Shown: positions 9,053 to 20,457, counted from the first letter of the stretch. The stretch is DNA of 64,000 bases from Symsagittifera roscoffensis (GCF_963678635.1 NC_087064.1:16729802-16793801), one strand, 5' to 3'. A program made the numbers and translations. Notes: generated from the letters alone by a model not told the origin.

Positions 9053-10003
9053 TTGTCAGTTTTACACTAATTTTTTGTTAAAATTTATTTAAAACAGTCA
9101 TATAAAAAGATTTTGATCCTAAAACTTATTAAAATCAATCAGTTTCTAAAATTTTGGAATTCGACCTAAGATTGGACAGTCCAAACTTTGGATCTATTCC
9201 TAAGATCGTCATTCAGTTGTTCATGGTCACTAACTCCTTCTTACCCAGAGTCTTAAAAACATAACAGATAACATAAAATAACAAACATATCACACACAAC
9301 ACACTTTTAGTATGACGTTTTCCTGCAGGCCACCTAAACTCAGCCTATACTTAAATAATATTTCTTATGAAGGTATAGTTGTATATTGGTATCAGAGAAG
9401 ATTACGTGTATCATGCGTACAGCTCCCGTGGATGCAGTCGTCCTCTGTTCGGATCGTACACTGGAAACGAAAGCTCCTCTACTTCCCTTTCCACGAGGAA
9501 GTCTCTCAATCTCGTCAAGGACAAGTATAGGTTTTCGGGGTCCACGTGCCGCTTCTCCGTCGCCCTCGTCATCAAGAAGCATAAGTATTTTCCCTGTATC
9601 TGTGACGCCGCCGGAGGCAAGGCTGCTACGCCCCCTATTCCTGGTCTTTGCTTCTAAGGGAATTCTATGTTTTTATATCCTCTCTTAAAATCTGCTGCTA
9701 ACGCTGTCATAAAACTCATGTCTGCTGTGTCTGCTATCGAACATGTTCTATTTGTGAGTATGAAATCGCTATCTGTAGTGTTATTCTACTTGAACAACCA
9801 TTTGGTAAGTTAAAATATTACTCAACTACCCTCCCTATGTCCGGTTTCTTAGGGTCCTCATCTGTTTCTGCTTCTAGATCACCTGTCTCTCTTGATATTC
9901 TTAAATTTTTTTATTAACAAATTTTCAGTGTGGGTAAGTCTTACCCCCACTCCCCGGACAAAAATATCCATCGACGTCCCGTCGATCGCATACCGGATCT
10001 CAG
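9043..10003 (-). repeat. LTR-like block B' (second duplicate), abutting block A'
   Basis: It matches 3413-4358 at an offset of about 5,630. The A'/B' joint has the same GCATACCGGATATC repeats as the A/B joint, so the abutting arrangement predates the 5.6-kb duplication. The far end differs slightly: CCGTCGATCGCATACCGGAT is kept here but shortened at 4347-4358. Confidence 0.6.
9340..9767 (-). pseudogene. Macrodomain-like fragment in block B'
   Basis: Nearly identical to 3710-4137, including GKYLCFLMTRATEKR, LSLTRLRDFLVEREVEELSFP, VYDPNRGRLHPRELY and, in a second frame, MIHVIFSDTNIQLYLHK. It has the same internal TAG before KQRPGIGG and the same frameshift before MIHVIF, so both were inherited by the duplication. 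Confidence 0.5.
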
Positions 10004-10685
10004 GTTGAATTGTGACACTGGTCTCCTTTGGGTCCGACGTCATTTCGTTCAGCCATTCCAAGACACGCAAATTCGTCAAGCCTTGTTCATATGACTGCTG
10101 TTGCTCGTCGTCGAATTCTACCTCGGGCTTGGACCGGTCATCGACCCACTCCGCGTCGTGATCATCGACTATGTCAATGTCCTGTGACACAGTTATTCCT
10201 TCTATACCCACTACTTCTTCCACTATCTTTTTTAGATCTATCCTGTCCACTACGAAGTCGTCTCCGTAAGGATTATATTTCTTCGTGAATCTTGTCTTGT
10301 CACTCTGTCGAGTCTGTATCGTAAATGGAAGATCCGGCTCCAAATTCTTGGGGACCTCCATTTGTTCGGGGTCTTGCCAGTCCTCCTCTGCGTATGGTAA
10401 GGTTTCTTCATCTGCTTCGATCACTTCGTTGAGATCTACGTCCAGTGGTGGACTTGTTCCTTCCTCTACGACCTCATTTCCATCGTTCTTTTTCCTGGTG
10501 CCCTTCTCGTTGACTTCACAAGCAGGGTCCATCATCAGATAATCCCCCTCTTCCATGTCTGCAGGTATACACCAGTCTTCTGTCGATGGGTTGTGTAGCT
10601 TAATGTTCTCATAATGAGCGGCTCGGCCAGTACTCAGTCTATAAAAGCTTCCCTCCTGGTGCACTTCGGTAAAGGTCCCCTCCAC
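9879..10685 (-). pseudogene. Integrase C-terminal region and pol tail (second duplicate)
   Basis: A 268-aa frame matching 4249-5043: end of the GPY/F module (EVHQEGSFYRLSTGR), acidic tail, then TSMDIFVRGVGVRLTHTEN running into block B'. The upstream KKWRGPF part is cut off by the same frameshift as in the first duplicate. Confidence 0.7.
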
Positions 10686-11076
10686 TTTTTAGGAGCTTTT
10701 TCGTTCCTTTCGGTGGTATAAAGTTCTGAAATACCCATACGTAGTCTCCTACCGAGTAAGTTTTTGCACCAGCTGCCTTTTTGTCGAATCTTTTCCTCTG
10801 CCTTGCTGTGCCTGCTGAGTATTTCGTCTACACAAGTCGTTCAACTCTTGCTGCCGTCTAATCACATCCTTTACATAGACCTGTGCTGACGTTTTCCCCC
10901 CTCATACTCTGGGTAGAAGAAAGTCAGGAGCAAAGACTTCTCGTGTCCGGTTAGCATCATGTGTGGACTAACTCCGGTGGTGGAATGCTGCGTGCTATTC
11001 TAAGCTCCCATCACCTGTGGAAGATATCTGTCCCAATCGGTCATGTACCTGGAACAATATACCCTCAGCATCAAAA

Positions 11077-11793
11077 CTAACGTTCTATTTTGCCTTTCCA
11101 CGAAGCCATTCGTCTGGGGATGGTATGTCGTGTGAAGTGGGCCTGAGCCACCTGCGAACAACGCATGAGCTCTTTCGTAAGTTCTCCCACAAAAATTGTT
11201 CCGTTATCCGATTGAAACGTCATCGGACAACCATGTCTTGCTATCCACGTGTTGACTAGGTGATCGCAAGTCTCTTCTGCTGAGGCAGTTATGCAGGGCA
11301 CGGCCTCTGCATACTTCGTGAAGTGATTTATCTTGACTAAGACTTGATTATAACCACTGTCTGTCATGCATATCTTTCGGTGATCAATCTGTACCACCTC
11401 GTTAAATTCAGATGACTCGATCGACTGCAAGGGAAATCGCAACTTCCTTGGATCCTCGACCTGTTGGCATGATAGGCATGCTGTTACCCACTTCTCACAT
11501 GCCTTTTTCATTCCAGGCCACTCAAAGCGTTTCAGAACCCTCTGGTATACTTTGTCGATTCCCTGATGGCCCATTTGATCATGCGACCTGAATAAAAGTT
11601 CTGTCTGATAGAGTTGCGGCAACACTATTGCGTTATAATTGTACATGACTTTGTTTTCATCTCTTCTTCTGCAGGCCACGATCCCGTCCTTGTTCAGATA
11701 TAATCTTCCTCTTTCTGCATAAAGTTCTGTCTCAGAATACGGTAACTGTTTTCCTCCAGATCTCCTTCGTCCGGAGCTCCATTTTCTATCCAA
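11077..11793 (-). pseudogene. Ty3/Gypsy integrase, zinc finger and core (second duplicate)
   Basis: A 238-aa frame. The HHCC finger is visible (H71, H76, C106, C109), as are core residues D137 and D196, 58 residues apart as expected for the DDE fold. A G in place of T at 11102 removes the stop that ends the other copies, so the frame reads slightly further. The true third catalytic Glu (NGLVERQN) is still in another frame because of the shared AC insertion. Confidence 0.85.
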
Positions 11794-11954
11794 ATTTTCA
11801 GGTTGCTGGTCATGCGGTCATTTCTCTGTGCCCTTAGTGGGTCCGAGAGTCTGTATCTCGCCTTCAAGTACGTCTTCATGACCTTCATCTGACTATTTAT
11901 TTCATCTGGCTGATGCGTGTCATCTTCCATCTTAACGCACCAAATCTTCACCAA
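11694..11954 (-). pseudogene. RNase H-integrase linker (second duplicate)
   Basis: An 86-aa frame nearly identical to 6052-6312, overlapping the integrase frame as there. The upstream RNase H remnant (11955-12260) is more complete than in the first duplicate and continues without a break into the RT fragment at 12262. Confidence 0.5.
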
Positions 11955-12261
11955 TGGTTGTGTTTCTTGTTTGCATTCTGGTGTTTGTCACGCATCCTGT
12001 GCTCGATTATCTTATGCTTGCCATCTAATCTCACTATCCATCTACCAATATAACTCTGATCCCTTGAGTATGTCTTCAACCAGGCTAACGCTCTGTTGTC
12101 CACGCGTAACTTAAAGGGAGCGCTTCCAAGTATGCGCGGTACTTTTCCACCAATGTAACTACAGCAAACATTTCTGCTTTTGGTGCACCATATTTCATCT
12201 CAGTGTCACTCAACACCTTGCTGCCATATGCAATGGGACGGAGACTGGTTCTTCCATTGCA

Positions 12262-12684
12262 TTAGTGCTCCTGATGCAGTATTCCTGAGATGGCTACTAC
12301 TGATGCGTCTGTATCAAGAACATACATGCCCTTTTCTGTAGGCATGCCTAGCACCGGCGCTTCGCACAGTTCCCGCTTTATGTTCTCGAAGGCAATTTGT
12401 GCCTCTTGGTTCCATTCAAACTTCTTTCCTTTGTTGCGCATCAGCTTCTGCATGGGATACACCTTGTCTGTATACCCTTTTATGAACTCACGGTAAAAAT
12501 TGGCAAACCCTAGGAAGCTCATGAGTTGTGTGTCCGTTCTGGGAGCCTTGCATGTCAGCACAGCCTCTACTGCTCGCGTTTCCGGCCTCACGCCATGCCT
12601 GTCCACCATTCTTCCTAGATACTTGATTGAATCCCTAAGGATTTCACATTTCGATGGTTTGCACTTCAAGCCTGCTCTTTTCAT
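12262..12684 (-). pseudogene. Reverse transcriptase thumb and start of RNase H (third copy)
   Basis: A 140-aa frame with KRAGLKCKPSKCEIL, YLGRMVDRHGVRP and LMSFLGFANFYREFIKGY, the classical Ty3/Gypsy RT palm-thumb region, followed by YVLDTDASVVAISGILHQEH, the RNase H start with its first catalytic Asp. The YVDD box upstream is deleted in this copy: at about 12,690 the sequence jumps to the RT-to-gag deletion joint. Confidence 0.8.
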
Positions 12685-12766
12685 TCATCCAAAAACTTCT
12701 TTGGTCAAAAACTATGGTCAAAGCCTGAGCCATCAGTCTCTTGAAACTAAATATTACTCAGTTTAG

Positions 12767-13708
12767 TTACATGCTCAAACTGCTTGGTACTTTCGTTTTT
12801 TTGACCTCTAATGCCTCGAAGGCGTTCAGTTTTTCCTGTAATTTCTCATTTTCCAATTCGAGCTTCACCTTTTTTTCGATCTCCTTCGTTAACAATTCCT
12901 GCTGGACTCTATTCAGAGCATCCCTCGCGGCTGCCCTATAATCGATCTTGAAGTCATCCGTCGCAGTTACCGGTTCCGGTTCACATCTCTCTTCCGTTAC
13001 CGCTTGCATCTTCGTTGTTGACAACTCCTGCGGTTTTTCTTTTCTGCGCGCCTCCGCTTCACTTAATAAGCAAGCCTTGGTGGCTTTCACACCCGATAAA
13101 GCATCCCAGAATTGTGGACAATCTAACTTAAAATGACCTTCCAAATTACAAAAGAAGCACCACGGGCCGAACTTTGCAATTACTCCTCTCATGAAATCCT
13201 CATGGTCGACTTCTGACGCATCTTCGTCCTCGAGACTATAGCCTATTGCTTTCATGCCCTTTTTGTAAGTTGGGCATGCTGACACATGATGGTCCGTCGA
13301 ACTGCAATTTGCACAAGAGCGCCTCTTGTCCATATCGTCCCTTGGTTTGTACCAGTTGTTCCCTTGGTTTGCTGGTCCGTTAATAAAATTGCCATAACTG
13401 TTTTTGTAATATCCAGATCTCGAAGGAGGTTTCAATAAGAGATATTCTTTTGACTTGAGTCTCAGCTCCTCTGGTGTTGGTGCATTGGTTGAGAGTGGTG
13501 TGTAATGTGTCGCTAACCTTGTCCGATGTTCATCAATTTTCATACCATCGATGAATTTTGAGGCTTCTGCCAGGTTCATTCTTCTGTTTGACTCATCTGG
13601 TTGTCTACGCCTTCTCAGCATCTCCAAATCGTCTAGAAACTTGTCTATCGTCTCATCTTCCCGTTGCCTCCGATTGAGGAGGCGCATCATGGCTTGGTGT
13701 CCATGCAC
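12767..13708 (-). CDS. Gag C-terminal region with two CCHC zinc knuckles (third copy)
   Basis: A 313-aa frame, the longest intact gag stretch in the array. It begins inside gag (MHGHQAMMRLLNRRQRED) at the deletion joint, so the start codon is fortuitous. Two CX2CX4HX4C knuckles are complete: C132, C135, H140, C145 and C184, C187, H192, C197. Such knuckles bind genomic RNA during packaging. Residues about 255-305 form a Lys/Glu-rich predicted coiled coil. It ends at 12767 just before the RT fragment, where protease and the RT N-terminus have been deleted. Confidence 0.8.
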   Translation of the reverse strand: MHGHQAMMRLLNRRQREDETIDKFLDDLEMLRRRRQPDESNRRMNLAEASKFIDGMKIDEHRTRLATHYTPLSTNAPTPEELRLKSKEYLLLKPPSRSGYYKNSYGNFINGPANQGNNWYKPRDDMDKRRSCANCSSTDHHVSACPTYKKGMKAIGYSLEDEDASEVDHEDFMRGVIAKFGPWCFFCNLEGHFKLDCPQFWDALSGVKATKACLLSEAEARRKEKPQELSTTKMQAVTEERCEPEPVTATDDFKIDYRAAARDALNRVQQELLTKEIEKKVKLELENEKLQEKLNAFEALEVKKTKVPSSLSM

Positions 13709-13733
13709 CCCCGAGCTAAAACGATTTAGCTAG

Positions 13734-14216
13734 TTTTCAAGGACAAGACTAGGTTTTCGGGGTCCACGTGCCGCTTCTCCGTCGCCCTCGTCATCAAGAA
13801 GCATAAGTTTTTTCCCGGTATTTGTGACGCCGCCGGAGGCAAGGCTGCTACGTCCCCTATTCCTGGTCTTTGCTTCCAAAGGAATGCTATGTTTTCTTAT
13901 ATTTTCTCTTAAAATCTGCTGCTAACGCTGTCTTAAAACTCATGTCTGCTGTGTCTGCTATCGAACGTGTTCAATTTGTGAGTGTGAAATCGCAATCTGT
14001 AGTATTATGCTACTTGAACATTCATTTGGTAAGTTAAAATATTACTCAACTACCCTCCCTATGTCCGGTTTCTTAGGGTCCTCATCTGTTTCTGCTTCTA
14101 GATCACCTGTCTCTCTTGATATTCTTAAATTTTTTATGAAAAAATTTTCAGTGTGGGTAAGTCTTACCCCCACTCCCCGGACAAAAATATCCATCGACGT
14201 CCCATCGGATATCATG
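13734..14216 (-). repeat. Truncated LTR-like block (fourth copy)
   Basis: It corresponds to the pol-proximal half of block B (about 3880-4358). On the plus strand it begins at TTTTCAAGGACAAG, fused directly to gag sequence ending at 13733. The same joint recurs at 18043/18044. It contains the start of the macrodomain-like frame, here broken by a frameshift near 13,895. Confidence 0.6.
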
Positions 14217-14357
14217 TTGAATCGTGACACTGGTCTCCTTTGGGTCCGACGTCATTTCGTTCAGCCATTCCAAGACACGCAAATTCGTCAAGCCTTGTTC
14301 ATATGACTGCTGTTGCTCGTCGTCGAATTCTACCTCGGGCTTGGACTGGTCATCGAC

Positions 14358-14888
14358 CTACTCCTCGTCGTGATCATCGACTATGTCAATGTCCTGTGAC
14401 ACAGTTATTCCTTCTAGACCCACTACTTCTTCCACTATCTTTTTTAGATCTATCCTGTCCACTACGAAGTCGTCTCCGTAGGGATTATATTTCTTCGTGA
14501 ATCTTGTCCTGTCACTCTGTCGAGTCTGTATCGTAAATGGAAGATCCGGCTCCAAATTCTTGGGGACCTCCATTTGTTCGGGGTCTTGCCAGTCCTCCTC
14601 TGCGTAGGGTAAGGTTTCTTCATCTGCTTCGATCACTTCGTTGAGATCTAGGTCCAGTGGTGGACTTGTTCCTTCCTCTACGACCTCATTTCCATCGTTC
14701 TTTTCCCTGGTGCCCTTCTCGTTGACTTCACAAGCAGGGTCCATCATCAGATAATCCCCCTCTTCCATGTCTGCAGTTATACACCAGTCCTCTGTCGATG
14801 GGTTGTGTAGCTTAATGTTCTCATAATGAGCGACTCGGCCAGTACTCAGTCTATAAAAGCTTCCCTCCTGGTGCACTTCCGTAATCAT
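14358..14888 (-). pseudogene. Integrase C-terminal region and acidic tail (fourth copy)
   Basis: A 176-aa frame starting ITEVHQEGSFYRLSTGR and ending at a stop at 14358, where the other copies read on through DDRSKPEVEFDDEQQQ. It aligns with 9879-10685 and 18350-19276. The KKWRGPF segment lies immediately upstream in another frame. Confidence 0.65.
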
Positions 14889-15284
14889 GAAAGGTCCCCT
14901 CCACTTTTTAGGAGCTTTTTCGTTCCTTTAGGTGGTATACCGTTCTGAAATACCCATACGTAGTCTCCTACCGAGTAAGCTTTTGCACCAGCTACTTTTT
15001 TGTCGAATCTTTTCCTCTGCCTTCTACTCTTGCTGCCGTCTAATCACATCCCTTACATAGAACTGTGCTGACGTTTTTTTTATCCTCATAATCTGGGTAG
15101 AAGAAAGTCAGGGAAAAAGACTTCTCGTGTCCGGTTAGCATCATGTGTGGACTAACTCCGGTGGTGGAATGTTGCGTGCTATTCTAAGCTCCCATCACCT
15201 GTGGAAGATATCTGTCCCAATCGGTCATGTACCTGGAACAATATACCCTCAGCATCGACACTAACGTTCTATTTTGCCTTTCCA

Positions 15285-15978
15285 CTAAGCCATTTGTCTG
15301 GGGATGGTATGTCGTGTGAAGTGGGCCTGAGCCACCTGCGAACAATGCATGAGCTCTTTCGTAAGTTCTCCCACAAAAGCTGTTCCGTTATCCGATTGAA
15401 ACGTCATCGGACAACCATGTCTTGCTATCCACGTGTTGATTAGGTGATCGCAAGTCTCTTCTGCTGAGGCAGTTATGCAGGGCACGGCCTCTGCATACTT
15501 CGTGAAGTGATTTATCTTGACTAAGACTTGATTATAACCACTGTATGTCATGCATATCTTTCGGTGATCAATCTGTACCACCTCGTTAAATTTAGATGAC
15601 TCGATCGACTGCAAGGTAAAACGCAACTTCCTTGGATCCTCGACCTGTTGGTATGACAGGTATGCTGTTACCCACTTCTCACATGCCTTTTTTCACTCCA
15701 GGCCACTCAAAGCGTTTCAGAACCCTCTGGTATACTTTGTCGATTCCCTGATGGCCCATTTGATCATGCGACCTGAATAAAAGTTCTGCCTGATAGAGTT
15801 GCGGCAACACTATCGCGTTATACTTGTACATGACTTTGTTTTCATCTCTTCTTCTGCAGGCCACGATCTCGTCCTTGTTCAGATATAATCTTCCTCTTTC
15901 TGCATAAAGTACTGTCTCAGAATACGGTAACTGTTTTCCTCCAGATCTCCTTCGTCCGGAGCTCCATTTTCTATCCAA
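15285..15978 (-). pseudogene. Ty3/Gypsy integrase split by a frameshift (fourth copy)
   Basis: 15679-15978 (99 aa) covers the N-terminal part with the first half of the HHCC finger. 15285-15626 (113 aa) covers the core with VVQIDHRK and FQSDNGTAF. An extra T in the run at about 15,687-15,693 splits them. The Cys pair is further damaged: C becomes Y in SCQQ and in the preceding Cys (plus strand TTGGTATGACAGGTATGC). Confidence 0.8.
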
Positions 15979-16139
15979 CTTTTCAGGTTGCTCGTCATGC
16001 GGTCATTTCTCTGTGCCCTTAGTGGGTCCGAAAGTCTGTATCTCGCCTTCAAGTACGTCTTCATGACCTTCATCTGACTATTTATTTCATCTGGCTGGTG
16101 CGTGTCATCTTCCATCTTAACGCACCAAATCTTCACCAA
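15879..16139 (-). pseudogene. RNase H-integrase linker (fourth copy)
   Basis: An 86-aa frame equal in length to the matching frames of the other copies, differing at few residues (SNLKSW instead of SNLKIW). RNase H remnant sequence continues upstream to about 16,460. Confidence 0.5.
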
Positions 16140-16546
16140 TGGTTGTGTTTCTTGTTTGCATTCTGGTGTTTGTCACGCATCCTGTGCTCGATTATCATAT
16201 GCTTGCCATCTAATCTCACTATACATCTACCAATATAACTCTGATCCCTTGAGTATGTCTTCAACCAGGCTAAAGCTCTGTTGTCCACGCGTAACTTAAA
16301 GGGAGCGCTTCCAAGTATGCGCGGTACTTTTCCACCAATGTGACTACAGCAAACATTTCTGCTTTTGGTGCACCATATTTCATCTCAGTGTCACTCAACA
16401 CCTTGCTGCCATATGCAATGGGACAGAGACTGGTTCTTCCATTGCATTAGTCCTTCCTGATGCAGTATTCCTGAGATGGCTACTACTGATGCGTCTGTAT
16501 CAAGAACATACATGCCCTTTTCTGTAGGCATGCCTAGTACCGGCGC

Positions 16547-16942
16547 TTAGCACAGTTCCCGCTTTATGTTCTCGAAGGCAATTTGTGCCTCTTCGTTCCA
16601 TTCGAACTTCTTTCCTTTGTTGCGCAACAGCTTCTGCATGGGATACACTTTGTCTGCATACCCTTTTATGAACTCACGGTAAAAATTGGCAAACCCTAGG
16701 AAGCTCATGAGTTGTGTGTCCGTTCTGGGAGCCTTCCATGTCAGCACAGCCTCTACTGCTCGCGTTTCCGGCCTCACGCCATGCCTATCCACCATTCTTC
16801 CTAGATACTTGATTGAATCCCTAAGGATTTCACATTTCGATGGTTTGCATTTCAAGCCTGCTCTTTTCATGCATCCAAAAACCTCATCGAGCCGATCAAT
16901 GTAGTCTTCCAGGGTTGGTGTTGCTATGACCACGTCATCCAC
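16547..16942 (-). pseudogene. Reverse transcriptase fragment starting at the catalytic box (fourth copy)
   Basis: A 131-aa frame beginning MDDVVIATPTLEDYIDRLDE. One codon earlier the DNA reads TAC GTG, giving YVDD, the RT catalytic box, and directly before that a TGA stop. It continues through KRAGLKCKPSKCEIL and FLGFANFYREFIKGY and stops at 16547 (a TAG-type change near AEAPVLG). Upstream, about 60 codons of RT remain up to the deletion joint at about 17,030. Confidence 0.8.
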
Positions 16943-17077
16943 GTATCACATCACAAGATTCCCGTACTTCTTCGTCACTATGGTCAAAGCCTGAGCCATC
17001 AGTCTTTGAATTGTGGCCGTCACTATGGTCAAAGCCTGAGCCATCAGTCTCTTGAAACTAAATATTACTCAGTTTAG

Positions 17078-17335
17078 TTACATGCTCAAACTGCTTGGTA
17101 CTTTCGTTTTTTTGACCTCTAATGCCTCGAAGGCGTTCAGTTTTTCCTGTAATTTTTCATTTTCCAATTCGAGCTTCACCTTTTTTTCGATCTCCTTCTT
17201 TAACAATTCCTGCTGGACTCTATTCAGAGCATCCCTCGCGGCTGCCCTATAATCGATCTTGAAGTCATCCGTCGCAGTTACCGGTTCCGGTTCACATCTC
17301 TCTTCCGTTACCGCTTGCATCTTCTTTGTTGACAA
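17078..17335 (-). pseudogene. Gag coiled-coil 3' end (fourth copy)
   Basis: An 85-aa frame of Lys/Glu-rich helix (VKLELENEKLQEKLNAFEAL) ending in KKTKVPSSLSM, identical in ending to 12767-13708. The preceding gag is broken by changes near 17,370 and 17,500. Confidence 0.6.
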
Positions 17336-17493
17336 CTCCTGCGGTTTTTCTTTTCTGCGCGCCTCCGCCTAAATAATAGGCAAGCCTTGGTGGCTTTCAC
17401 ACCCGATAAAGCATCCTAGAATTGTGGACAATCTGACTTAAAATGGCCTTCCAAATTACAAAAGAAGCACCACGGGCCGAACTTTGCAATTAC

Positions 17494-18018
17494 TCATCTC
17501 ATGAAATCCTCATGGTCGACTTCTGACGCATCTTCGTCCTCGAGGCTAAAGCCTATTGCTTTCATGCCCTTTTTGTAAGTTGGGGATGCTGACAGATGAT
17601 GGTCCGTCGAACAGCAATTTGCACAAGAGCGCCTCTTGTCCATATCGTCCCTTGGTTTGTACCAGTTGTTCCCTTGGTTTGCTGGTCGGTTAATAAAATT
17701 GCCATAACTGTTCTTGTAATATCCAGATCTCGAAAGAGGTTTCAATAAGAGATATTCTTTTGACTTGAGTCTCAGCTCCTCTGGTGTTGGTGCATTGGTT
17801 GAGAGTGGTGTGTAAGGTGTCGCTAACCTTGTCCGATGTTCATCATTTTTCATACCATCGATGAATGTTGAGGCTTCTGCCAGGTTCATTCTTCTGTTTG
17901 ACTCATCTGGTTGTCTACGCCTTCTCAGCATCTCCAAATCGTCTAGAAATTTGTCTATCGTCTCATCTTCCCGTTGCCTCCGATTTAGGAGGCGCATCAT
18001 GGCTTGGTGTCCATGCAC
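17494..18018 (-). pseudogene. Gag middle region with a damaged zinc knuckle (fourth copy)
   Basis: A 174-aa frame starting at the same MHGHQAMMRLLNRRQRED joint as the third copy. The first knuckle is CANCCSTDHHLSAS, with the last Cys changed to Ser. The frame stops at 17494, before the second knuckle, which is still present in the DNA. Confidence 0.7.
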
Positions 18019-18035
18019 CCCCGAGCTAAAGCAAT

Positions 18036-18300
18036 TTAACTAGTTTTCAAGGACAAGAATAGGTTTTCGGGGTCCACGTGCCGCTTCTCCGTCGCCCTCG
18101 TCATCAAGAAGCATAAGTTTTTTCCCGGTATTTGTGACGCCGCCGGAAGCAAGGCTGCTACGCCCCCTATTCCTGGTCTTTGCTTCCAAAGGAACTCTAT
18201 GTTTTTATATTTTCTCTTAAAATCTGCTGCTAACGCTGTCTTAAAACTCATGTCTGCTGTGTCTGCTATCGAACATGTTCTATTTGTGAGTATGAAATCG
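18036..18300 (-). pseudogene. Macrodomain-like fragment (fifth copy)
   Basis: The open frame 18036-18251 reads MSFKTALAADFKRKYKN, then EFLWKQRPGIGGVAAL without the TAG seen in block B, then GKNLCFLMTRATEKRHVD, and ends at the gag joint. Because the stop is absent here, the stop in block B is probably a later mutation. That supports an originally open macrodomain-like frame. The upstream strand (DFILTN) is present but frameshifted, as in block B. Confidence 0.45.
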
Positions 18301-18536
18301 CAACCTGTAGTATTATGCTACTTGAACATTCATTTGGTAAGTTAAAATATTACGCAACTACCCTCCCTAGGTACGGTTTCTTAGGGTCCTCATCTGTTTC
18401 TGCTTCTAGATCACCTGTCTCTCTTGATATTCTTAAATTTTTTATGAACAAATTTTCAGTGTGGGTAAGTCTTACCCCCACTCCCCGGACAAAAATATCC
18501 ATCGACGTCCCGTCGATCGCATACCGGATCTCAGGT
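18044..18536 (-). repeat. Truncated LTR-like block (fifth copy)
   Basis: Same extent and same gag-side joint (TTTTCAAGGACAAG) as 13734-14216, offset 4,310-4,320. The pol-proximal end keeps the CCGTCGATCGCATACCGGAT form, as in block B'. Confidence 0.6.
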
Positions 18537-19276
18537 TGAATTGTGACACTGGTCTCCTTTGGGTCCGACGTCATTTCGTTCAGCCATTCCAAGACACGCA
18601 AATTCGTCAAGCCTTGTTCATATGACTGCTGTTGCTCGTCGTCGAATTCTACCTCGGGCTTGGACCGGTCATCGACCCACTCCTCGTCGTAATCATCGAC
18701 TATGTCAATGTCCTGTGACACATTAATTCCTTCTGGACCCACTACTTCTTCCACTATCTTCTTTAGATCTATCCTGTCCACTAAGAAGTCGTCTCCGTAA
18801 GGATTATATTTCTTCGTGAATCTTGTCCTGTCACTCTGTCGAGTCTGTATCGTAAATGGAAGATCCGGCTCCAAATTCTTGGGGACCTCCATTTGTTCGG
18901 GGTCTTGCCAGTCCTCCTCTGCGTAGGGTAAGGTTTCTTCATCTGCTTCGATCACTTAGTTGAGATCTAGGTCCAGTGGTGGACTTGTTCCTTCCTCTAC
19001 GACCTCATTTCCATCGTTCTTTTCCCTGGTGCCCTTCTCGTTGACTTCACAAGCAGGGTCCATCATCAGATAATCCCCCTCTTCCATGTCTGCAGTTATA
19101 CACCAGTCTTCTGTCGATGGGTTGTGTAGCTTAATGTTCTCATAATGAGCGACTCGGCCAGTACTCAGTCTATAAAAGCTTCCCTCCTGGTGCACTTCCG
19201 TAATCATGAAAGGTCCCCTCCACTTTTTAGGAGCTTTTTCGTTCCTTTCGGTGGTATACCGTTCTGAAATACCCAT
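18350..19276 (-). pseudogene. Integrase GPY/F domain and acidic pol tail (fifth copy)
   Basis: 18956-19276 (106 aa) contains KKWRGPFMITEVHQEGSFYR with the GPF motif at residues 21-23 and the following beta strands: the complete GPY/F module typical of Ty3/Gypsy integrases. A TAA at 18957-18959 separates it from 18350-18955 (201 aa), the acidic tail ending in the RLTHTEN segment and GRVVA. The GPY/F module contributes to integrase multimerisation and target choice in known elements. Confidence 0.8.
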
Positions 19277-19603
19277 ACGTAGTCTCCTACCGAGTAAGCT
19301 TTTGCACCAGCTACTTTTTTGTCGAATCTTTTCCTCTGCCTTCTACTCTTGCTGCCGTCTAATCACATCCCTTACATAGACCTGTGCTGATGTTTTTTTT
19401 ATCCTCATACTCTGGGTAGAAGAAAGTCAGGGGCAAAGACTTCTCGTGTCCGGTTAGCATCATGTGTGGACTAACTCCGGTGGTGGAATGTTGCGTGCTA
19501 TTCTAAGCTCCCGTCACCTGTGGAAGATATCTGTCCCAATCGGTCATGTACCTGGAACAATATACCCTCAGCATCGACACTAACGTTCTATTTTGCCTTT
19601 CCA

Positions 19604-20296
19604 CTAAGCCATTCGTCTGTGGATGGTATGTCGTGTGGAGTGGGCCTGAGCCACCTGCGAACAACGCATGAGCTCTTTCGTAAGTTCTCTCACAAAATCT
19701 GTTCCGTTATCCGATTGAAATGTCATCGGACAACCATATCTTGCTATCCACGTGTTGATTAGGTGATCGCAAGTCTCTTCTGCTGAGGCAGTTATGCAGG
19801 GCACGGCCTCTGCATACTTCGTGAAGTGATTTATCTTGACTAAGACTTGATTATAACCACTGTCTGTCATGCATATCTTTCGGTGATCAATCTGTACCAC
19901 CTCGTTAAATTCAGATGACTCGATCGACTGCAAGGGAAATCGCAACTTCCTTGGATCCTCGACCTGTTGGCATGATAGGCATGCTTTTACCCACTTCTCA
20001 CATGCCTTTTTCATTCCAGGCCACTCAAAGCGTTTCAGAACCCTCTGGTATACTTTGTCGATTCCCTGATGGCCCATTTGATCATGCGACCTGAATAAAA
20101 GTTCTGTCTGATAGAGTTGCGGCAACACTATCGCGTTATACTTGTACATGACTTTGTTTTCATCTCTTCTTCTGCAGGCCACGATCCCGTCCTTGTTCAG
20201 ATATAATCTTCCTCTTTCTGCATAAAGTACTGTCTCAGAATACGGTAACTGTTTTCCTCCAGATCTCCTTCGTCCGGAGCTCCATTTTCTATCCAA
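19604..20296 (-). pseudogene. Ty3/Gypsy integrase, zinc finger and core (fifth copy)
   Basis: A 230-aa frame with the complete HHCC finger (SHDQMGHQ; CLSCQQ) and D137 and D196 of the DDE core. It reads AQAHSTRHTIHRRMA before the stop, so it also carries the AC insertion that puts the TNGLVERQN segment with the last Glu out of frame. Confidence 0.85.
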
Positions 20297-20457
20297 CTTT
20301 TCAGGTTGCTCGTCATGCGGTCATTTCTCTGTGCCCTTAGTGGGTCCGAAAGTCTGTATCTCGCCTTCAAGTACGTCTTCATGGCCTTCATCTGACTATT
20401 TATTTCATCTGGCTGGTGCGTGTCATCTTCCATCTTAACGCACCAAATCTTCACCAA
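20197..20457 (-). pseudogene. RNase H-integrase linker (fifth copy)
   Basis: The same 86-aa spacer frame as in the other copies. Upstream, 20,458-20,764 holds the RNase H catalytic Glu (KAEMFA) and Asp (RVDNRAL), but with a one-base deletion before the Asp motif and a TAA after LHQEH. Confidence 0.5.

Noticed and set aside
16930-16990. Alternative genetic code or selenocysteine use at the TGA before YVDD
   Set aside because: The Vav-like gene uses ordinary codons with no in-frame TGA, and the retroelement copies contain other stop codons and frameshifts. A shared mutation is simpler.
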